Below, piece after piece: positions 10,202 to 19,807 of a stretch of DNA of 64,000 nt (position 1 is its first letter; each line of letters begins with the position of its first letter). This DNA is from Syntrophomonas sp. DTU019. Its GTDB lineage: Bacteria > Bacillota > Syntrophomonadia > Syntrophomonadales > Syntrophomonadaceae. The DNA is taken from the NCBI GenBank assembly GCA_913757435.1, contig CAJYDM010000008.1:1-64000 (forward strand), written 5' to 3'. The notes beneath the pieces were generated by a model that was given only the letters and a program-made list of their open reading frames with translations, was not told where the DNA came from and made no database searches. The position numbers and the translations under genes were made by a program.

Positions 10202-12520
10202 TTATTGGTTTATTAACAGGTCTGCTATTGCCTGGATTACTCCCTGACCACCGTTGATATCAAGTACATAATCAACCTGATTTTTTAGTTCCAGAGTGGA
10301 ATCCTTCAGCGCCAAGCTGAGACCCAACCTGGGCATAGATAACAAATCAGACTGGTTATTACATAAACAAGCAATTGCTTCACAACAGAGGCCTTCTTTC
10401 TGACAAAGCATGTTAGCAACAGAAGCTTTGTCAAAATTCGAATAATCAGTATTAAGCTGAAATTCTTGAGCAGCAAATTTGATGATAGGATCTTCCTCCG
10501 GATTAATGAGCAGAATGGTAATCCCTTTCTGCAATAAACGAAGGACGCCTGTACGATCCTGGTAATTGAATTTCTTAAATGCTTGCCCGGAAGCATTATA
10601 ATAAACCGAACCATCAGTCAGGATACCATCTCCTTCTAGCAACAAGACTTTAATTTTAGCAGCTTTGGCGCCGATATATTGGTTTTTAATTGCCTCATTC
10701 ATGGCCTGGAAATGGGGGCTAATATCGTTGATATCCTGTTCACAATGTAACAAATAGGGACGGAACTTTTCTTCCATCATCTTTGCTTTACGAACGGGTT
10801 CCCTTTCGGCTGAGATGGTTGGAATCGCTAACATTAAAAATTCCAATTCTACCCGATTCATAGGAGTAATAAAAGTGCTGAAAAAAGGATTATTCCTTAA
10901 TTCTTCCATACTTTGATTAAACTGCTCATAGCTCTGGTTAATCCTTACCGGATCACGGCAACTTGCCAGTTCATTAATCATATCCAGCTTATCTTTACAT
11001 ACGGTTATCAAATCGAATACCTTTGCATAGGCATCCTGCATAATCTTGTTTTGTTTAATTACATAGTCCATATCATAACTTAAGTTATTGCCTTTGAGCC
11101 AATCCTCTTCTACAATGTGCTCTTGCAGTTGATTTTTTATCACATCATCTAGACTTTGAAATATGGTCCCTTTTATATGGGCACCTTGTTTCGTGGTATT
11201 GATTACATGCAGGGATTTATAATGACTTAGATAAGCTTCAAATTGCTGGCGCATGCGATTAAAGGTATGGCTGCTGGGTACGGGATTTCCATGTACATCT
11301 TCAAGCCAAAGTGCCTTATCCAGGATTTGTTCGCTAGCCTCCCAGGGATGAAAAGTAGTGCCAGCCGCATATACTTTATGGCCACGATAAGCCAGGTTTT
11401 GACCTACCAGGATGATAGGGTTGAAACCTAGCCGGGCTAGCAACTGGAGGGTGATTACTGCAATAGTAGTAGCATCATAAATAGTTTCATTAGGAACGTT
11501 GTTTCGTGGCTTGAGATAATATGCAGCTAGAGTATCCTGGCTGATTAACATATGCATTTTAGGGCCCGGGTATTGGACAAGAGTCTTGTAATATACTGTG
11601 CTGCCAAAGATTAGTGGAATTGAATTAATCCCTTTATCTATAACTTCTTTGCCAATTACTAAATTTTTTTCACTAGGGTCATAGGTACAGGCAGCATCAG
11701 GATAAATTCCGTTGCGAACCAAGGCATTCAATGCTGTACCTACGGAAAAAATATAGGCTAAGCCTTGTTCCTTTATTTTTCGCAGGTTTTCCAGTTCGTC
11801 CTCCAATGAAGGCCCTGAAGCTACCATGACCGCTGGTTTATTAACAAAGTAATCCTTTTTCTCTAGAAGAATATTAGGACAATTTAATACTTCAATTAAA
11901 TTATGGGCACTGTTCAGGGTCCAGCGCTTTTCAAAAGCGGATAATGTATTTATCGAAGCACTACGCTCTCTGATATGGTCTTCAAAAACAGTAAAGAAGT
12001 AGTGTCGCTTTTCCGTAAAGATCTCTTTGTAAGCAGGAAGCTCTATAACCATTCCTGAATAGCCAATAGTTTTAACATAATTACGGCAAAATTGTTCAAC
12101 GTCTGCGGGCTGGGTTTCTATAAAGATGTTTTTTAATAAATGGCGCGGGATTTTGGTCAGATCAGTTTGTGCCAGAAACTGTTGGAATATCTCGGGGACA
12201 GGTTCATATATGGAAAAAGGCTTGTAGGGATATGCTTCTATAAAAGCTTGAATAGCATAGCCTAATCCTGTTCCATAAAACAAAATATCGGAGTGTTCCT
12301 CAACATTTTTTTGGCTTTCAATAAAATCTTGGGCTTCCCGACGGGGATTGTTTTTATCATGAATGAAATTTTGTTCTACCTTAATATTATGAATGCCCTT
12401 TTTATTTGCTACCAGTTGAACCAAATCATGATTCAATGTTTTTTCTAATGAAGACATCTTTTCCCAGGCCTCGGGATAAAAATCTTTTAGAAATTTCATG
12501 TTTTTCTCTAAATATGACAT
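10202..12520 (-). CDS. MAF-type glycosyltransferase (MptE-like/DUF115 domain) fused to a degenerate KdsC-like HAD domain
   Basis: Proteins of the MAF (motility accessory factor) family transfer nonulosonic acids such as pseudaminic or legionaminic acid to Ser/Thr of flagellin. Here residues 75-115 (ILFYGTGLGYAI) and 225-390 (AVMVASGPSLEDE, then GTALNALVRNGIYPD and ILVGQNLAY) form the MAF core. Residues 622-770 look like a KdsC/CMAS-type HAD phosphatase: LLLEGDGILTDGSVYY, FNYQDRTGVLRLL, NQVDYVLDINGGQG. The nucleophile Asp of the DxDG motif is Glu629, and the GDDxND motif has become CNNQSD, so this domain is probably inactive. It is the last gene of the legionaminic acid operon, after a gap of about 195 bases from legF. 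With no flagellar gene in the window, its acceptor is open. Confidence 0.85.
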   Translation of the reverse strand: MSYLEKNMKFLKDFYPEAWEKMSSLEKTLNHDLVQLVANKKGIHNIKVEQNFIHDKNNPRREAQDFIESQKNVEEHSDILFYGTGLGYAIQAFIEAYPYKPFSIYEPVPEIFQQFLAQTDLTKIPRHLLKNIFIETQPADVEQFCRNYVKTIGYSGMVIELPAYKEIFTEKRHYFFTVFEDHIRERSASINTLSAFEKRWTLNSAHNLIEVLNCPNILLEKKDYFVNKPAVMVASGPSLEDELENLRKIKEQGLAYIFSVGTALNALVRNGIYPDAACTYDPSEKNLVIGKEVIDKGINSIPLIFGSTVYYKTLVQYPGPKMHMLISQDTLAAYYLKPRNNVPNETIYDATTIAVITLQLLARLGFNPIILVGQNLAYRGHKVYAAGTTFHPWEASEQILDKALWLEDVHGNPVPSSHTFNRMRQQFEAYLSHYKSLHVINTTKQGAHIKGTIFQSLDDVIKNQLQEHIVEEDWLKGNNLSYDMDYVIKQNKIMQDAYAKVFDLITVCKDKLDMINELASCRDPVRINQSYEQFNQSMEELRNNPFFSTFITPMNRVELEFLMLAIPTISAEREPVRKAKMMEEKFRPYLLHCEQDINDISPHFQAMNEAIKNQYIGAKAAKIKVLLLEGDGILTDGSVYYNASGQAFKKFNYQDRTGVLRLLQKGITILLINPEEDPIIKFAAQEFQLNTDYSNFDKASVANMLCQKEGLCCEAIACLCNNQSDLLSMPRLGLSLALKDSTLELKNQVDYVLDINGGQGVIQAIADLLINQ

Positions 12521-12715
12521 GTTGCTCTCCTTTTCTGGTCATAATGTTTTTTTATTCTATGACCAGGTTGGAAAGATTGTGTTAATGGCAACAGAACATG
12601 TTTATTTTGGAGATTTGGGATGTAGCGCTCCCCGTCCCATATTAAGTTTAATTAACCAAGAGGCAAGGAATTATGCTAGGGATGGTTTGGTGGCTTAGAG
12701 CTTGCCCAGAGGACT

Positions 12716-13420
12716 TTAAGGGCATGGGGGTCCTGTTGAGGATAGAAGAAAGCTCCCATATAACAAATCTACTTCACTATCTATATCCAGGGATCTTTCA
12801 ACAGGCATGGTATAGGCAATTGTTTGTCGGTTTATAAAGCTGCGTTCTTGCATTAAATTAGGAATGAAAGCCATGTAGATGGCACCATTAAGAACATATA
12901 CAGGGGGGAGATCTTGTTTGCGAGTAATAGAATGCTCCTCAGGCATTAAGGGAATAAGCCTTTTTTGCTGGTTCAGTATGTACATCCAATACGGGCTTGA
13001 TTGGGCAGCACAGACCGAAACACAAGATGGCGCATTTTCTTGTATACAATAATATATGCAGTTGTCAATATCCTCCGTAGTACGTAAAGGAGAAGTAGGC
13101 TGAAGTAAAATAACATAATCATAAGTCGTTTTCAGCGTTTGTATAGCGTGAATAACCGGTTCGATCCCAGGAGTTTCATCCCTGGACAGCTCAGCCGGAC
13201 GTACAAAAGGCACCTCACACCCCCAGGTAGCAGCAACGGTAATAATTTCCGGATCTTCCGAAGAAAGAATTAAGCGGTCAATGTAGCGAGAATGGAGCCC
13301 AGCTTCGATTGTCCACGCTATAAGTGGTTTGCCTCCGAACATGGTAAGGTTTTTACGGGGGATACCTTTAGAACCACCTCTAGCGGGAATAACTCCTAGA
13401 ATTCTCTGTCCATTGATCAT
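12716..13420 (-). CDS. legF: CMP-legionaminic acid / CMP-N-acetylneuraminic acid synthetase
   Basis: The enzyme activates a nonulosonic acid with CTP to give the CMP sugar used by glycosyltransferases. The N-terminal motif VIPARGGSKGIPRKNL (residues 10-25) is the CMP-sialate synthetase P-loop-like signature, followed by KPLIAWTIEA, LILSSEDPEI and VILLQPTSPLR near residue 100. The length of 234 residues is that of a single-domain enzyme, without the C-terminal phosphatase-like domain found in animal CMAS; a domain of that kind is instead fused to the neighbouring glycosyltransferase. The ATG overlaps the ptmE stop as ATGA. LegF rather than NeuA is chosen because of the pathway context. Confidence 0.85.
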   Translation of the reverse strand: MINGQRILGVIPARGGSKGIPRKNLTMFGGKPLIAWTIEAGLHSRYIDRLILSSEDPEIITVAATWGCEVPFVRPAELSRDETPGIEPVIHAIQTLKTTYDYVILLQPTSPLRTTEDIDNCIYYCIQENAPSCVSVCAAQSSPYWMYILNQQKRLIPLMPEEHSITRKQDLPPVYVLNGAIYMAFIPNLMQERSFINRQTIAYTMPVERSLDIDSEVDLLYGSFLLSSTGPPCP

Positions 13421-14460
13421 GTAAACACCTCGTTAAATTCGTGGTTAGCCCGCTCATACTCATCGAAGTGACCAATATCAATCCAATACTCACGGATAGG
13501 AAAAACGGTAATTTCTTTTTGATCTTCTTGGAGGGCTTTGATTAAATCAGGAATATCATAGAATGTTTCCGCAGGTACATATTTCAGAACCTCCGGATTA
13601 AATACATAGATGCCAGCATTGATAAAATAGCGTTGAAAAGGTTTTTCTTCAATATGCAGCAGACGGTTTTTGTCAAAATTCACAATTCCATAGGGAATCT
13701 GTCTATATTTTTCCTTAACACAGATGGTAGCAACACCCCTATTTTTTCTATGAAAATTGAGTAATTGCGTGGTGTTTATTTTGGTTAAAATATCCCCGTT
13801 CATGACCAGCAGAGGTTCAACCGGTTGGTCGGGAAGCAAGCTCAAAGCACCGGCGGTTCCTAAACGTTTGTTTTCGTGCAGATATTGAATTGATACCCCC
13901 CATCTCGAGCCATCACCAAAGTAATCCATAATCATTTCCGCCTTATAATTGACCGAAAAATAAAAATTCTTTAATCCTTCTTCTACAAAATTTTCTAATA
14001 TAGTCTCTAATAGAACCTTACCACCTATTTTTAACAAGGGTTTAGGGCAATTTTCGGTTAAGGGTTTTAAGCGCTGACCCAAACCACCAGCCATTATTAT
14101 TACAGAGTTATTGTATGAGGGGGAATCAAAAAAGTCCTGGGATACTTCTATCCCTACCACACAATGATCCTGGTTCAGAATGGGAATCTGATTTAATTTA
14201 TGGGTTTTCATGAGTTGAAAAGCGTTTTCTCGGGATTGCTTGTCAGTGATATATCGTGGATGAGTGTTCATAATATTGGCCACTGGTTTGTTTAGATCCG
14301 TATATTTTAATATAGCACGGCGAATATCTCCATCCGTAACCGTTCCTAATAACTGGCCTTTTTCATTGACAACCAGGGCGATCTGCAGGGTGGACTTGTC
14401 AATCACGGCAATGGTGTCCTGTATACTCGTTTCCGGCCTGACTAGCGCTTTCTTCCACAT
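13417..14460 (-). CDS. ptmE: PtmE-like nucleotidyltransferase with two CBS domains
   Basis: Residues 1-115 hold a CBS pair (VVNEKGQLLGTVTDGDIRR, LNQIPILNQDHCVVGI). Residues 118-347 hold a sugar-phosphate nucleotidyltransferase with MAGGLGQRLKPLT, the CPKPLLKIGG segment and EYWIDIGHFDEYERA at the end. In Campylobacter, PtmE with this architecture forms a GDP-activated glucosamine that feeds the legionaminic acid pathway. Its place among legB, legC, legG and legI supports the same role here. The start ATG at 14460 follows AGGGTGA. Partner enzymes that supply glucosamine phosphate (PtmA, PtmF) are not in the window. Confidence 0.82.
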   Translation of the reverse strand: MWKKALVRPETSIQDTIAVIDKSTLQIALVVNEKGQLLGTVTDGDIRRAILKYTDLNKPVANIMNTHPRYITDKQSRENAFQLMKTHKLNQIPILNQDHCVVGIEVSQDFFDSPSYNNSVIIMAGGLGQRLKPLTENCPKPLLKIGGKVLLETILENFVEEGLKNFYFSVNYKAEMIMDYFGDGSRWGVSIQYLHENKRLGTAGALSLLPDQPVEPLLVMNGDILTKINTTQLLNFHRKNRGVATICVKEKYRQIPYGIVNFDKNRLLHIEEKPFQRYFINAGIYVFNPEVLKYVPAETFYDIPDLIKALQEDQKEITVFPIREYWIDIGHFDEYERANHEFNEVFT

Positions 14461-14537
14461 TATGAATCACCCTATTTTCTTACATAGGAATTTAGTAATC
14501 CATTATATGTGGAATGAGTAATAAAAGTTCAATTGGG

Positions 14538-15149
14538 CTATGGAGAATTGGTAAACTTGTGCTTAATGACTGATCCTGCTCTAATGATGCAATTAGCACC
14601 AATTTCAATTCCCTGGACAATGGTAGAACCTGCACCAACGAAAGTACCGTCGCCGATAGTAACATTACCACATACAGTAGTTCCGGGAGCAAGGTGTACA
14701 TGGCTGCCGATCATCACATCATGGTCAACTGCTGTCCGGGTATTAATTATGCAATTTTCCCCTATGACAGTACCCGTCTGTATAACCGCACCAGCCATGA
14801 TCTGCGCCCCCTCCAGCAGAGTTACATTTGCTGCCAACACGGCTGAAGGATGCACTATGTTGGCAAAGGTGTAACCTTTATGTTTGAATTTATGGTAAAT
14901 GTCCCTGCGGCGGAGAAACCCAGAACCGGGTACCATCCCCAGGCCATTGACTAAATAAATAGTTTCCGGAGGATAACTAAACACCTGTTCATCAGTCCCG
15001 AGCAGAGGAAGCTCAAAAAATGCATCAGAAGTGATATTTCGCTGAAGGCAAAGAGAAGTAAACCCCAGAATGGTACAGGATACTTGGCTTAAAGTATCTA
15101 ACAATACCCGGGCATGACCTCCTGCCCCAATAATAATAACAGGTTTCAA
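14538..15149 (-). CDS. neuD: NeuD/PglD-like sugar O- or N-acetyltransferase
   Basis: The 203-residue protein has the two-part structure of this family: an N-terminal Rossmann-like nucleotide-sugar part (IIIGAGGHARVLLDTLSQ) and a C-terminal left-handed beta helix of hexapeptide repeats (for example GAQIMAGAVIQTGTVIGE, VHLAPGTTVCGNVTIGDG). The His in AVDHDVMIGSHVHLAPG is the expected catalytic base. In this operon it is best placed as the step that acetylates the 4-amino sugar made by LegC (LegH role). It could instead O-acetylate the finished acid. It starts with TTG at 15149, overlapping the legI stop, with GATGAGGTG upstream. Confidence 0.8.
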   Translation of the reverse strand: MKPVIIIGAGGHARVLLDTLSQVSCTILGFTSLCLQRNITSDAFFELPLLGTDEQVFSYPPETIYLVNGLGMVPGSGFLRRRDIYHKFKHKGYTFANIVHPSAVLAANVTLLEGAQIMAGAVIQTGTVIGENCIINTRTAVDHDVMIGSHVHLAPGTTVCGNVTIGDGTFVGAGSTIVQGIEIGANCIIRAGSVIKHKFTNSP

Positions 15150-16216
15150 GATATCACCTCATCAGCCTCATAGGCCCGGGATGCCTTCTGGCCCAGCATT
15201 TGCCAATAACAAAGTGGAGACATTCCGGTGCCAGGGCGTTTAATTCCCAGGTTCTCTTCCGTAAAAACCGCACCTTTTTGTATAGCCCTGGTTGCTACCA
15301 GGCTTTTTCTTACTAATAAACGATTTGCGGTTTCAGCCGGGGTAACGGTTTTGTGGGGGGAACCCAGGGCCATTTCTACCTGGTGAATAGCTTCCACCAT
15401 GGATTGTAGTTCATCCGGTTCAAGTGAAGATTGATGATCTGGGCCGGGTAGATTACGATCTAGAGTAAAGTGTTTCTCGATAATGGCAGCCCCTCTGGCT
15501 GCTGCCGCTATGGGGACTACAATGCCCGGGCTGTGATCGGAATAGCCCACAGCTAAACCAAATGCTTTTCGCAGGGTTTCCATTGCCCTGAGATTGATTT
15601 GATCCAAAGGTGCCGGGTATTCTGAAGTACAGTGCAGCAGGGTGACCTTATCTCTAAGAACCGGTTCTCCTGCTAATAATGCATAACTATCCTGAAAAGC
15701 TGGCGGAGATAATGTTGTGTTTTTATTCAGATAGCCCCAGGCTAATAACCCGAGAGCAGTTTCAATCTCTCCCAGGTTGCTCATCCCGGTGGACAAAATG
15801 ATTTTTTTCCCGGTTGAAGCGGCTTTCACTAGCAATGGAGCATTGGTGATCTCCCCAGAGGGAATCTTCAGGCATGTTACTTGTAAACGGGAAAGCACTT
15901 CTATACTATTAAGATCGAAAGGACTACATAAAAACTCGATATTGCGAGTACGACAGTATGCTGAAAGTTTCTGCAATTGGAATTCATCTAATTGTAGTCT
16001 CTCCAGCATCTGCCATTGGTTTTCTCCCAGTGGATCCGATTTTTTTTGGTAACCTGCTTTAGGGGCAGACTGGCTAACCAATTCCGAAGCCGTAAAGGCC
16101 TGAAATTTGACCGCATCAGCCCCGGATTTAGCTGCAATATCTATTAATTCATAAGCCAATGCCATCGAACCATTATGATTCACACCGGCCTCTGCAATAA
16201 TATAAACATGTTTCAT
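15146..16216 (-). CDS. legI: legionaminic acid synthase (NeuB/LegI family)
   Basis: This family condenses phosphoenolpyruvate with a 2,4-diacetamido-trideoxymannose (legionaminic) or ManNAc (sialic) to make the nine-carbon acid. The N-terminus IIAEAGVNHNGSMALAYELI and the segments GADAVKFQAFTA, LKIPSGEITNAPLL and HCTSEYPAP form the TIM-barrel active site. The last 60 residues are the SAF antifreeze-like domain (VRKSLVATRAIQKGAVFT). I placed the start at 16216, which has GGAGGG upstream; an in-frame codon at 16240 has none. LegI is preferred to sialic acid NeuB because legB and legC are present. Confidence 0.88.
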   Translation of the reverse strand: MKHVYIIAEAGVNHNGSMALAYELIDIAAKSGADAVKFQAFTASELVSQSAPKAGYQKKSDPLGENQWQMLERLQLDEFQLQKLSAYCRTRNIEFLCSPFDLNSIEVLSRLQVTCLKIPSGEITNAPLLVKAASTGKKIILSTGMSNLGEIETALGLLAWGYLNKNTTLSPPAFQDSYALLAGEPVLRDKVTLLHCTSEYPAPLDQINLRAMETLRKAFGLAVGYSDHSPGIVVPIAAAARGAAIIEKHFTLDRNLPGPDHQSSLEPDELQSMVEAIHQVEMALGSPHKTVTPAETANRLLVRKSLVATRAIQKGAVFTEENLGIKRPGTGMSPLCYWQMLGQKASRAYEADEVIS

Positions 16217-16264
16217 GACCACAGCCCTCCTTATTAACAACCCAACCTTGACCGTAATTAATAA

Positions 16265-17422
16265 TCAAAAGAGGTCATAAAATTTTTTCTTTAAAATTCC
16301 ACTTAAATGAGCCTTTTTTAACACTTCTTTTATTTTTTCAGCACTATTTCCTGCTCCGTATAATGACTTCGTACCCGGGAGCTTGGCCTGGAATTGCGGC
16401 GAAAGGGCGTAATCTATAGCTCTCTTTATATCCGCTTCTCTTGGTTCACAGTCAACAATACACGTTGCTTTTAATCTACCGGATTGCCTGCTGCCGATAT
16501 TTACCACGGCTTTTTTGAATACTGGTGCTTCGATAATGGCACTGGATGAATTACCAATGAGCAGTTGACAATGCTGCATTGCACTCAGATATTTCAACTG
16601 TCCCAGGGAAGGACTATAGTAAACCCGGCCCGGATTCTTAAAAGCATAGTCCTTCATTAAGGCGCTAATCCGTCTCCCCCCCATGTCAGCATTGGAACCG
16701 GTCATAACGATTTTGATATTTGGGTAGTGATGCAAAGTTGCTGATAGTTCCATAGCACTATCGTTGGCTTCTGTTTCCAAGGTGGGAGGATGATAGGAAA
16801 CCAGGAAAAATGGAGGCTTAAGATCAAAGTCCAGCGCTTGCGCCAATTCCTGTCGGGATAAGAGTTGCAGTTTTTTTAAGTGATCAATACCGGTACTGCC
16901 CACATTATAAACCCGCTCCGGATCTTCGCCCAGTTGGATTACCCTTTGGCGGTAGATTTCCGCGGCAACAAAATGAAAATGTGCCATCTTGGTAACAGCA
17001 TGACGTATGTATTCATCGACCGCACCTTCCGTAATCTCTCCCCCAGCGATATGGGCAACAGTAATATGGTGTAATATGGCAGCCTGCGCTGCAGCCAGTA
17101 TTTCATAACGATCTCCTAACAGCACCAGTATATCCGGGCGCAAACGTTCCAGCGCTTCAGCCAAGCCGATGATGGCAAGGCCCAATGATTTGGCCATACC
17201 CACTGCAGTATCGCTGGATAAAAGCATTTCCAGTTTTTCATTGATCTTGAAGCCATCATTTTCAATAATTTGATAGGTAAGCCCATATTCGGGAGACAAA
17301 TGGGTACCAGTAGCAATTATTTGTAGTTCCAGGTCGGCATCAGCCGCAATTTCTTGCATTAGCCAATACAGGAGTCCATATTCGGCTCTCGTACCGGTAA
17401 GCACACAGATTTTCCTATTCAT
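16265..17422 (-). CDS. legG: UDP/GDP-sugar 2-epimerase, hydrolysing (NeuC/LegG family)
   Basis: The enzyme cleaves the nucleotide from the diacetamido sugar while inverting C2, giving the mannose-configured substrate for LegI. Family motifs are clear: CVLTGTRAEYGLLYWLM at the start, DILVLLGDRYEILAAA near residue 95, VAHIAGGEITEGAVDE near 123, VSYHPPTLE near 210 and GNSSSAIIEAPVF near 290. Its 385 residues are the usual length. Start ATG with GAGGGAGG upstream. A gap of about 80 bases separates it from legC, and the next gene, legI, starts about 50 bases after its stop. Confidence 0.88.
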   Translation of the reverse strand: MNRKICVLTGTRAEYGLLYWLMQEIAADADLELQIIATGTHLSPEYGLTYQIIENDGFKINEKLEMLLSSDTAVGMAKSLGLAIIGLAEALERLRPDILVLLGDRYEILAAAQAAILHHITVAHIAGGEITEGAVDEYIRHAVTKMAHFHFVAAEIYRQRVIQLGEDPERVYNVGSTGIDHLKKLQLLSRQELAQALDFDLKPPFFLVSYHPPTLETEANDSAMELSATLHHYPNIKIVMTGSNADMGGRRISALMKDYAFKNPGRVYYSPSLGQLKYLSAMQHCQLLIGNSSSAIIEAPVFKKAVVNIGSRQSGRLKATCIVDCEPREADIKRAIDYALSPQFQAKLPGTKSLYGAGNSAEKIKEVLKKAHLSGILKKKFYDLF

Positions 17423-17503
17423 AATCCTCCCTCGGTATAACCCCTTGCTTTTCTATATAAATATAAATAATTCGGAATAAAAAATATGTTCGGCACTTTT
17501 CTG

Positions 17504-18673
17504 TCATGCCAAAAAAGCACTGCTGGGCAGGTTGATGATTCGGCGTTCCAGGCTTTCAGCGGTAGAAAGATCCATCAGCGGGCATTGCGCATACATCGGT
17601 AGTTTATGCATAAGAGTCCATGCTGGCCGGGTCATAATACCGTTTTTGTGGGTAAGTTGAAGCACATGATCGCGTTCCTGCATGTGTGCTTCATCCAGCA
17701 AGAGCACATTCAGCCAATAATTACTGGTAGCATAGTCCGGTTCGTGAAATATTTTTATACCTTCCAGACTTTTAAAAGCTTGCTGGTAACGCTGAGCCAG
17801 GTCTCGTTTCTTTTTAATGAAATGCGGCAACTGTTCAAGCTGGGCACAGCCCAGGGCAGCATTGAGGTTGGGCATACGGTAATTAAATCCTGTCTGATCA
17901 TGGTTAAAAGCCCATGGGTGGGGAAGTTTGGCCTGTGTACTTAAATGCCTGGCTTTTACTGCCATCAGGCTATCATTGGTTAGTATCGCCCCACCGCCTC
18001 CAGTAGTAATTATTTTATTACCGTTGAAACTAATAATAGAGAGGAGACCGTGATGACCTACATGCTTTCCTTTATAATATGATCCTAAGGCTTCGGCTGC
18101 ATCTTCAATTAGAATCAAATTATGTTCTTGACAAAGTCGCAGCAAAAGATCCAGATCTACCGAATGTCCAAAGGTATGCATAACAATTAAGGCCTTGATA
18201 CGACGGCCTGTATTCTTGTTGAAACATCCTTCCGGTTTTTGCGAGGCTACATCATGCAAATATTGATTCAATTTAGCACCGTCTAAGCCCAAACTGTATT
18301 CACTGCTGTCTACAAAATGGGGAATAGCTCCAATATATTTAACCGCATTGGCAGTAGCGATAAAAGTAAGGGTTGGCAACAATACTTCATCGCCTGCTTT
18401 AACCCCGGCTACGAGCAGGCTTAAATGTAGAGCTGCGGTACCATTCACAACCGCAACCGCGTATTTAGCACCGGTAAAGGTTTTAAGGCGCTCTTCAAAA
18501 TCATTCACATATTGTCCCGCAGAAGATACCCAACGTGAATCGATACACTGTTTTATATAGTTCCATTCATTACCAGCAAAAGAAGGTTCATGCAAGACTA
18601 ACGGACGCTGATGATTCGGCAGAATTATGTCCAACACTTGCATAATGGCATCAGCCTTGAATTTTGATTTCAT
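17504..18673 (-). CDS. legC: PLP-dependent sugar 4-aminotransferase (DegT/LegC family)
   Basis: The enzyme adds an amino group at C4 of the 4-keto-6-deoxy sugar made by LegB. Visible signatures are AVVNGTAALHLSLLVAG (cofactor phosphate binding), IVMHTFGHSVDL, LIEDAAEALGSYYKG and ISFNGNKIITTGGGGAI, where the Lys after Asn-Gly-Asn forms the internal aldimine with PLP. 389 residues is typical. The ATG overlaps the legB stop as ATGA, which points to translational coupling. B. subtilis SpsC is a relative used in spore-surface glycan synthesis. Confidence 0.88.
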   Translation of the reverse strand: MKSKFKADAIMQVLDIILPNHQRPLVLHEPSFAGNEWNYIKQCIDSRWVSSAGQYVNDFEERLKTFTGAKYAVAVVNGTAALHLSLLVAGVKAGDEVLLPTLTFIATANAVKYIGAIPHFVDSSEYSLGLDGAKLNQYLHDVASQKPEGCFNKNTGRRIKALIVMHTFGHSVDLDLLLRLCQEHNLILIEDAAEALGSYYKGKHVGHHGLLSIISFNGNKIITTGGGGAILTNDSLMAVKARHLSTQAKLPHPWAFNHDQTGFNYRMPNLNAALGCAQLEQLPHFIKKKRDLAQRYQQAFKSLEGIKIFHEPDYATSNYWLNVLLLDEAHMQERDHVLQLTHKNGIMTRPAWTLMHKLPMYAQCPLMDLSTAESLERRIINLPSSAFLA

Positions 18674-19680
18674 AGATTATACACATCAGTTCGATACTTT
18701 TTTAGATGGTTAGGATCGCAAAACCAATGTATGGTTTCTTCTAGCCCTCGTTTTAAGCCATCTATACCTCCATAGGTTGGATGCCAGCCCAGGAGTCTTT
18801 GGGCTTTACTATTATCTGCCCACAGGCGCTCTACTTCACTTTTTTTCGGCCGCAGGCGCTCTGCATCTGTTTCAATTTTTACTTCTACCTGCATGAGATC
18901 GATAATTGTTTTCGCCAGACTTCCCACCGCAATTTCATAATTACTGCCGATATTAATAATTTCTCCGATAGCTTCATCACATGCCGCAACGGCTAAAAAT
19001 CCCGAGATGGTGTCCTGGATATAATTAAAGTCGCGCGTGGGATGGGTTGCTCCTAGTTTTATTATTCGTTGTCCGCTGGCGAGTTGAGTGATAATCGTTG
19101 GGATAACGGCCCGAGCCGATTGGCGTGGTCCATAGGTATTAAAGGGACGGATGATGGCAACCGGTGTTTGGAAAGAACGATAAAAGGCTAATGCCAGTTG
19201 ATCGGCAGCGATTTTAGTAGCAGCATAGGGAGACTGTCCCTGGAGAGGATGATTTTCATCTATAGGTACATAACGGGCGCTGCCATAGACTTCACTGGTG
19301 GAAGTATGGATAACCTTCTCTACACCTAATTCACGAGCTGCCTGTAATATATTTAATGTGCCTTTAATATTGGTATCCACATAAGTCTCCGGTGAGTGGT
19401 AAGAATAGGGAATAGCAACCAGTGCAGCTAAATGAAAAACCAGATTGCAGCCTGTCATGGCTTTCTTGACCCCATATGGATCACGTATATCTCCTACAAC
19501 AATATCCAGCTGCTGCAGGATGTCCGGTGGAGTATTATCTAACCAACCCCTGGAGTTAAATGAATTATAAAAAACAAACGTCCGCACGTTGCACCCTGAT
19601 CTCACCAAGGCCTCCGCCAGATGTGATCCCAGGAATCCATCAGCACCAGTGAGTAAAATTTTGCCACTATTAAGTTTCAT
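18670..19680 (-). CDS. legB: nucleotide-sugar 4,6-dehydratase (LegB family, extended SDR)
   Basis: This is the first committed enzyme of the legionaminic branch; it makes a 4-keto-6-deoxy nucleotide sugar. The Rossmann motif LLTGADGFLGSHLAEAL is at residues 9-25. The active site shows HTSTSEVYGSARYVPIDE and SPYAATKIAADQLALAFY, with the YxxxK pair. The segment RPFNTYGPRQS is also typical. I chose the ATG at 19680, preceded by AAAAGAGGA; an in-frame start at 19725 lacks a site. It is the first gene of an eight-gene minus-strand run ending at 10202, and its promoter must lie in the 127 bases shared with the divergent gene at 19808. Confidence 0.87.
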   Translation of the reverse strand: MKLNSGKILLTGADGFLGSHLAEALVRSGCNVRTFVFYNSFNSRGWLDNTPPDILQQLDIVVGDIRDPYGVKKAMTGCNLVFHLAALVAIPYSYHSPETYVDTNIKGTLNILQAARELGVEKVIHTSTSEVYGSARYVPIDENHPLQGQSPYAATKIAADQLALAFYRSFQTPVAIIRPFNTYGPRQSARAVIPTIITQLASGQRIIKLGATHPTRDFNYIQDTISGFLAVAACDEAIGEIINIGSNYEIAVGSLAKTIIDLMQVEVKIETDAERLRPKKSEVERLWADNSKAQRLLGWHPTYGGIDGLKRGLEETIHWFCDPNHLKKYRTDVYNL

Positions 19681-19807
19681 ATCAATCCTCTTTTCATGTC
19701 CTACTATTCCGATTATATTTAGCATTTGGGATTGTTATCACTCTTTTCTTTTAACTGGAATAATATGTTTAGTAGTATTAAATTTTTCATTAAAGGGAAG
19801 TGAAACC
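19681..19807. promoter_or_regulatory. divergent promoter region between legB and the second DUF6385-like gene
   Basis: The two start codons face away from each other across 127 AT-rich bases. A TAATAT-like -10 lies near 19760-19768 for the plus-strand gene. Promoters for both directions must be here, so the glycan operon and this gene may be co-regulated (inference). Confidence 0.4.
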
